Assembly: GCA_964526735.1 (NCBI GenBank)
Contig: CAZGLO010000114.1
Coordinates: 1-8,572, forward strand
DNA from: JAAUSY01 sp964526735
GTDB lineage: Bacteria; Chloroflexota; Chloroflexia; Chloroflexales; Chloroflexaceae
DNA length: 8,572 nucleotides
Direction of reading: 5' to 3'
This document shows, one piece after another, positions 6,177 through 8,572 of the stretch. How positions within the stretch are numbered: the stretch's first letter is position 1; every line of letters begins with the position of its first letter. The translations under genes and the position numbers were made by a program. The notes under the pieces are model-generated. The model was not told the origin of the DNA and did no database searches. It worked only from the letters and a program-made list of their open reading frames with translations.

Positions 6177-7634
6177 CTATAGCCCCGCGACAAGCCGCCA
6201 TACGGCAGCAACGACCACCGTCATCACAAAGCCAAGCGCCAACGGCAGAAGCGCCGCGACGGCTGTCCATTTTGCGCTCTTGGTTTCCTTGTAGATGGTG
6301 TAGATAGTTGTGCTGCACGGGTTGTGAATGAGGCTAAACAGCATCAGGTTGACCGCGGTAAGTACCGTCCACCCGCCCATATCAAAGAACCTCTGTACGC
6401 CTTCGCCCACGCCCCGCTCAAAGATGACACCCGCTCCTGCGCCCATCTCGTGTTGGCCGGTGACGAGCACAGTCAGCATTAGGATGGTCGGGATGACGAT
6501 TTCGTTGGCGGGGATGGCGACGATATACGCCACCAAAATGACGCCATTCAGCCCCATCAGCCACCCAACCGGCTGCAGGAAGGTGATCAGGTGTTCTGCA
6601 ATACTCACCCCGCCGATAGAGATGTTTGAGCAAAGCCAAATCACCGCGCCCGCCGGTAGCGCAAACACAATCGCGCGCCACAGCACAAATAGCGTCCGGT
6701 CGATTACAGAGGTGTAAATCGTGTGGAGGATGTTGGGCGGGCGGTAGGGCGGCAGTTCAAGGCTGAACATTGACGGTTCGCCCTTCAGCAGCGTCCGCGA
6801 CAACCCCCACGAGACTATCAGCGAGAAGACGACTCCAAGCAGCGCCACGGTGACGACCGCCGCTGCGGAGATGAACCCTGCGAGGTATGATGGCACCAAT
6901 GCGCCCATAAAGATCGTCGCGATGAGTATCTGCATTGGCCATCGCCCGTTGCAGAGCGAAAAATTATTGGTAATGATAGCGATGAGCCGTTCTCGCGGGC
7001 TGTCGATGATGCGGGTGGAGATTACCCCCGCTGCATTGCAGCCAAACCCCATCATCATGCTCAATGACTGCTTGCCGTGCGCGCCGACTCGCTTGAAGAT
7101 GTTATCGAGGTTGAAGGCGACACGCGGTAGATAGCCCAAATCTTCTAGCAGCGTGAAGAGCGGGAAGAAAATCGCCATTGGAGGCAGCATCACGCTCACA
7201 ACCCACGCCGTCGTCAGGTACATCCCATCAATCAGCAGCCCACTCAGCCACCACGGCAGCCCAATCGTATTGGCAGCCCCCTTGAGAACGGAATGAAAGG
7301 TATCAACAAGTAGCGTCGCCAGCATCCCCGACGGCACATTTGCTCCCTCAATCGTGATCCAAAAGACCAACGTAAAGAGGGCAATCATCAGGGGGAACCC
7401 CCATATCCGGCTGGTGACAATGCGGTCGATTTTGCGGCTGAGGTCGAAGCGCTCTCGCTCGTCCGGACGGGTGACCGCACGGTCGGCAATAGAGGCGGCG
7501 TCGGTATAGATCGCCTCAACAAGGTCGTCGTGGAATGTTTCGCCGATGTTTTGGCGCAGGCGTGCGGCGGTGTTGAGAATATCCTCCGCCGACACTGCTG
7601 AAATCGCTGAAGCTCTTCCCTGATTTGCCATCAT
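6177..7634 (-). CDS. feoB: FeoB-type ferrous iron permease, separate membrane subunit
   Basis: This 485-residue chain is the membrane half of FeoB. A soluble lead (1-74) resembles the end of the FeoB helical domain and finishes in D-R-I-V-T-S-R-I-W-G-F-P, the usual entry to the first membrane helix. Both Gate (nucleoside-recognition-like) modules are visible: L-L-E-D-L-G-Y (162-168), M-G-F-G-C-N (195-200) and C-N-G-R (228-231) in the first, and A-I-P-A-N-E-I-V-I-P (373-382) in the second. Conserved cysteines are 199, 228 and, in H-N-P-C, 440. The wording around G-F-G-C-N-A-A-G and D-S-P-R-E-R is of a variant FeoB type I associate with Clostridia-like bacteria, not the E. coli type. It imports Fe2+ across the inner membrane under control of the GTPase encoded just before it. 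The ATG overlaps the GTPase stop (ATGA), ensuring coupled synthesis; a second ATG follows directly. Confidence 0.95.
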   Translation of the reverse strand: MMANQGRASAISAVSAEDILNTAARLRQNIGETFHDDLVEAIYTDAASIADRAVTRPDERERFDLSRKIDRIVTSRIWGFPLMIALFTLVFWITIEGANVPSGMLATLLVDTFHSVLKGAANTIGLPWWLSGLLIDGMYLTTAWVVSVMLPPMAIFFPLFTLLEDLGYLPRVAFNLDNIFKRVGAHGKQSLSMMMGFGCNAAGVISTRIIDSPRERLIAIITNNFSLCNGRWPMQILIATIFMGALVPSYLAGFISAAAVVTVALLGVVFSLIVSWGLSRTLLKGEPSMFSLELPPYRPPNILHTIYTSVIDRTLFVLWRAIVFALPAGAVIWLCSNISIGGVSIAEHLITFLQPVGWLMGLNGVILVAYIVAIPANEIVIPTILMLTVLVTGQHEMGAGAGVIFERGVGEGVQRFFDMGGWTVLTAVNLMLFSLIHNPCSTTIYTIYKETKSAKWTAVAALLPLALGFVMTVVVAAVWRLVAGL

Positions 7635-8524
7635 TGCGCTCCATACTGCACTTGGGAAGGCTGTTCTTGGCCCTGACCGCCTTGCTCACCTTGGTCATCT
7701 TTGGTGGGCTGTTCAAGCTCACCAAGTTGGCCAAGCTCTCCCGTGCGCACCAACTCTGCGATACGTTCATCGCCATCAAGCAGCCGTAAGGCAACCCAAT
7801 GCGCATTGGGAAGGTGCGGAAAGGCCACGTTGAGCTGCTCGATCAGTTGCTCCGCCGCCTTTCTGATGGCGGGAGGCTGGTTGTAGACGCGGTGAGGAGT
7901 GCACCGAATGCTGCCAGTCGCGATGCCGCTGACGGTCTCAACCAACTCCTTCAGCCCGTCGCCGCGCCGCGCCGATGTCGGCACCACTGGCACGCCAAGG
8001 TCGCGCGCCAACCGACGGTGATCTACCTGTACCTGCTTGCGGCGCGCCTCGTCCATCAGGTTGAGGCAGACCACCGCCCGATCCGTGATTTCAAGCACTT
8101 GGAGTACCAGATTAAGGTTGCGCTCAAGGATAGTTGCATCTACCACGATAATCGTCGCGTGCGGCTCTCCAAAGAGGATAAAGTCGCGGGCAATCTCTTC
8201 GTGGTAGCTGTCAGAGAGCAGGGAGTAGGTGCCGGGGAGATCAACCAGCTTGTAGCTATAGCCGTGGTAGTGGAAGCCCCCTTCCGCACGGGAAACGGTT
8301 TTTCCGGGCCAATTGCCGGTATGCTGACGCAGGCCGGTGAGCCGGTTGAAGACCGTGCTCTTGCCCACATTGGGGTTGCCTGCCAGCGCCACCACATAAT
8401 CAAATTTGTCCATATTTACGCCAAGCTTGCGCAAATTTGCCGCTTGGTAGATGGAACATGTGGCGCATGCTGATGAGGGATGAAGCGCTTCACCTGCTTC
8501 TGATGGGACATACGAGTCGCTCAT
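7631..8524 (-). CDS. feoB: FeoB-type GTPase, separate soluble subunit
   Basis: The 297-residue protein carries all FeoB G motifs: G1 G-N-P-N-V-G-K-S-T (49-57), switch I around H-T-G-N-W-P-G-K-T (68-76), G3 D-L-P-G (95-98), G4 N-L-M-D (155-158) and G5 T-S-A (183-185). A partial helical (GDI-like) domain follows (about 215-262). The chain then ends in a low-complexity Gly/Gln/Glu tail (262-297) instead of running into membrane helices, which are on the next gene. The N-terminal extension (1-38) contains C20-x-x-C23, which could bind metal (inference). The start at 8524 has AAGGG nine bases upstream; Met38 lacks a good site and would remove the Cys pair. GTP binding and hydrolysis regulate Fe2+ passage in FeoB. 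No feoA gene is in the window; it could lie outside it. Confidence 0.94.
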   Translation of the reverse strand: MSDSYVPSEAGEALHPSSACATCSIYQAANLRKLGVNMDKFDYVVALAGNPNVGKSTVFNRLTGLRQHTGNWPGKTVSRAEGGFHYHGYSYKLVDLPGTYSLLSDSYHEEIARDFILFGEPHATIIVVDATILERNLNLVLQVLEITDRAVVCLNLMDEARRKQVQVDHRRLARDLGVPVVPTSARRGDGLKELVETVSGIATGSIRCTPHRVYNQPPAIRKAAEQLIEQLNVAFPHLPNAHWVALRLLDGDERIAELVRTGELGQLGELEQPTKDDQGEQGGQGQEQPSQVQYGAQ

Positions 8525-8572
8525 AGATGTTTACCCTTCAGGGCGGGAAACCCACCCGCTTTCAGCGGTGGG
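8521..8572 (-). repeat. Right copy of the end block, with bulged hairpin
   Basis: The 18-base core at 8528-8545 is the exact reverse complement of 13-30, flanked by matching TCATAG (8521-8526) and CCCACCC (8551-8557) at the same spacing. Beyond it, CCCACCCGC (8551-8559) and GCGGTGGG (8565-8572) form an eight-pair stem with one extruded C (8557) and loop TTTCA. A hairpin with an extruded base and a TTTCA-type loop next to TTCAGGGCGGG is typical in look of IS200/IS605 or TnpB-associated ends (my recollection of the family, not a database match). The window stops at the foot of the hairpin, so the rest of any element is not visible. Confidence 0.6.
8525..8572 (-). promoter_or_regulatory. Possible structured leader of the iron-transport operon
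   Basis: In the direction of transcription the segment can fold in competing ways. GGGTGGG pairs either with the upstream CCCACC...GC (bulged stem, loop TGAAA) or with the downstream CCCGCCC (seven pairs including one G-U, loop UUU). The downstream CCC can instead close a small CCC-UGAA-GGG hairpin that would hide the AAGGG ribosome binding site of the GTPase gene. These choices are mutually exclusive, the arithmetic expected of an attenuator or translational switch. The left-edge copy keeps the second and third pairings in weaker form. There is no direct evidence of regulation, and an insertion-element end explains the same structure. Confidence 0.25.

Noticed and set aside
7799..8473. Plus-strand open frame of 224 codons opposite the FeoB GTPase
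   Set aside because: The minus strand carries all five G motifs in order; the plus reading has no support.

Overview
The window looks like chromosomal DNA from a member of the Chloroflexota (inference). The main evidence is the first protein: it carries repeats of the pattern Cys...Gly-x-hydrophobic...Tyr-Trp...Gly-Gly...(Phe/Leu)-Gly-Tyr-Pro-Ile-Thr, followed by Gln-Tyr/Trp-Phe-Glu-Arg, which I associate with secreted proteins of that phylum. Moderately high G+C and a split FeoB of a variant type are compatible but not diagnostic. No rRNA, tRNA, CRISPR array, transposase gene or phage gene was seen.

Layout. A plus-strand gene (77-1345) encodes an exported or lipid-anchored repeat protein. 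It converges on a long minus-strand block, with a bidirectional hairpin terminator (1390-1444) and a short 21-bp tandem repeat between them. The minus-strand block, in transcription order from the right edge, is: a FeoB-type GTPase (8524-7631); a FeoB-type permease (7634-6177), overlapping the GTPase gene by ATGA; an alpha/beta hydrolase (6107-5262, GTG start); a paralogous hydrolase (5265-4378), again overlapping by ATGA; then a 269-bp gap with an 11-bp four-copy repeat and a small palindrome; and finally a large FtsX-like ABC permease (4108-1499) that probably has its own promoter.

How the genes work together. The GTPase and permease together make one ferrous-iron transporter whose soluble and membrane halves sit on separate chains. 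The two hydrolases are tandem duplicates that appear to share its transcript; their substrate cannot be read from the sequence. The permease at 1499-4108 has two FtsX/MacB-type halves but no ATPase gene beside it, so its partner must be encoded elsewhere.

The two edges carry the same block in opposite orientation (1-37 and 8521-8557), including 18 identical bases. Each copy lies just upstream of the outermost gene and reads towards it. The right copy continues into a strong imperfect hairpin with a bulged base. It resembles IS200/IS605-family ends, but it also contains the likely ribosome binding site of the iron-transport operon. It may be a mobile-element end, a structured leader, or both. 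It may also explain why the sequenced fragment ends where it does.
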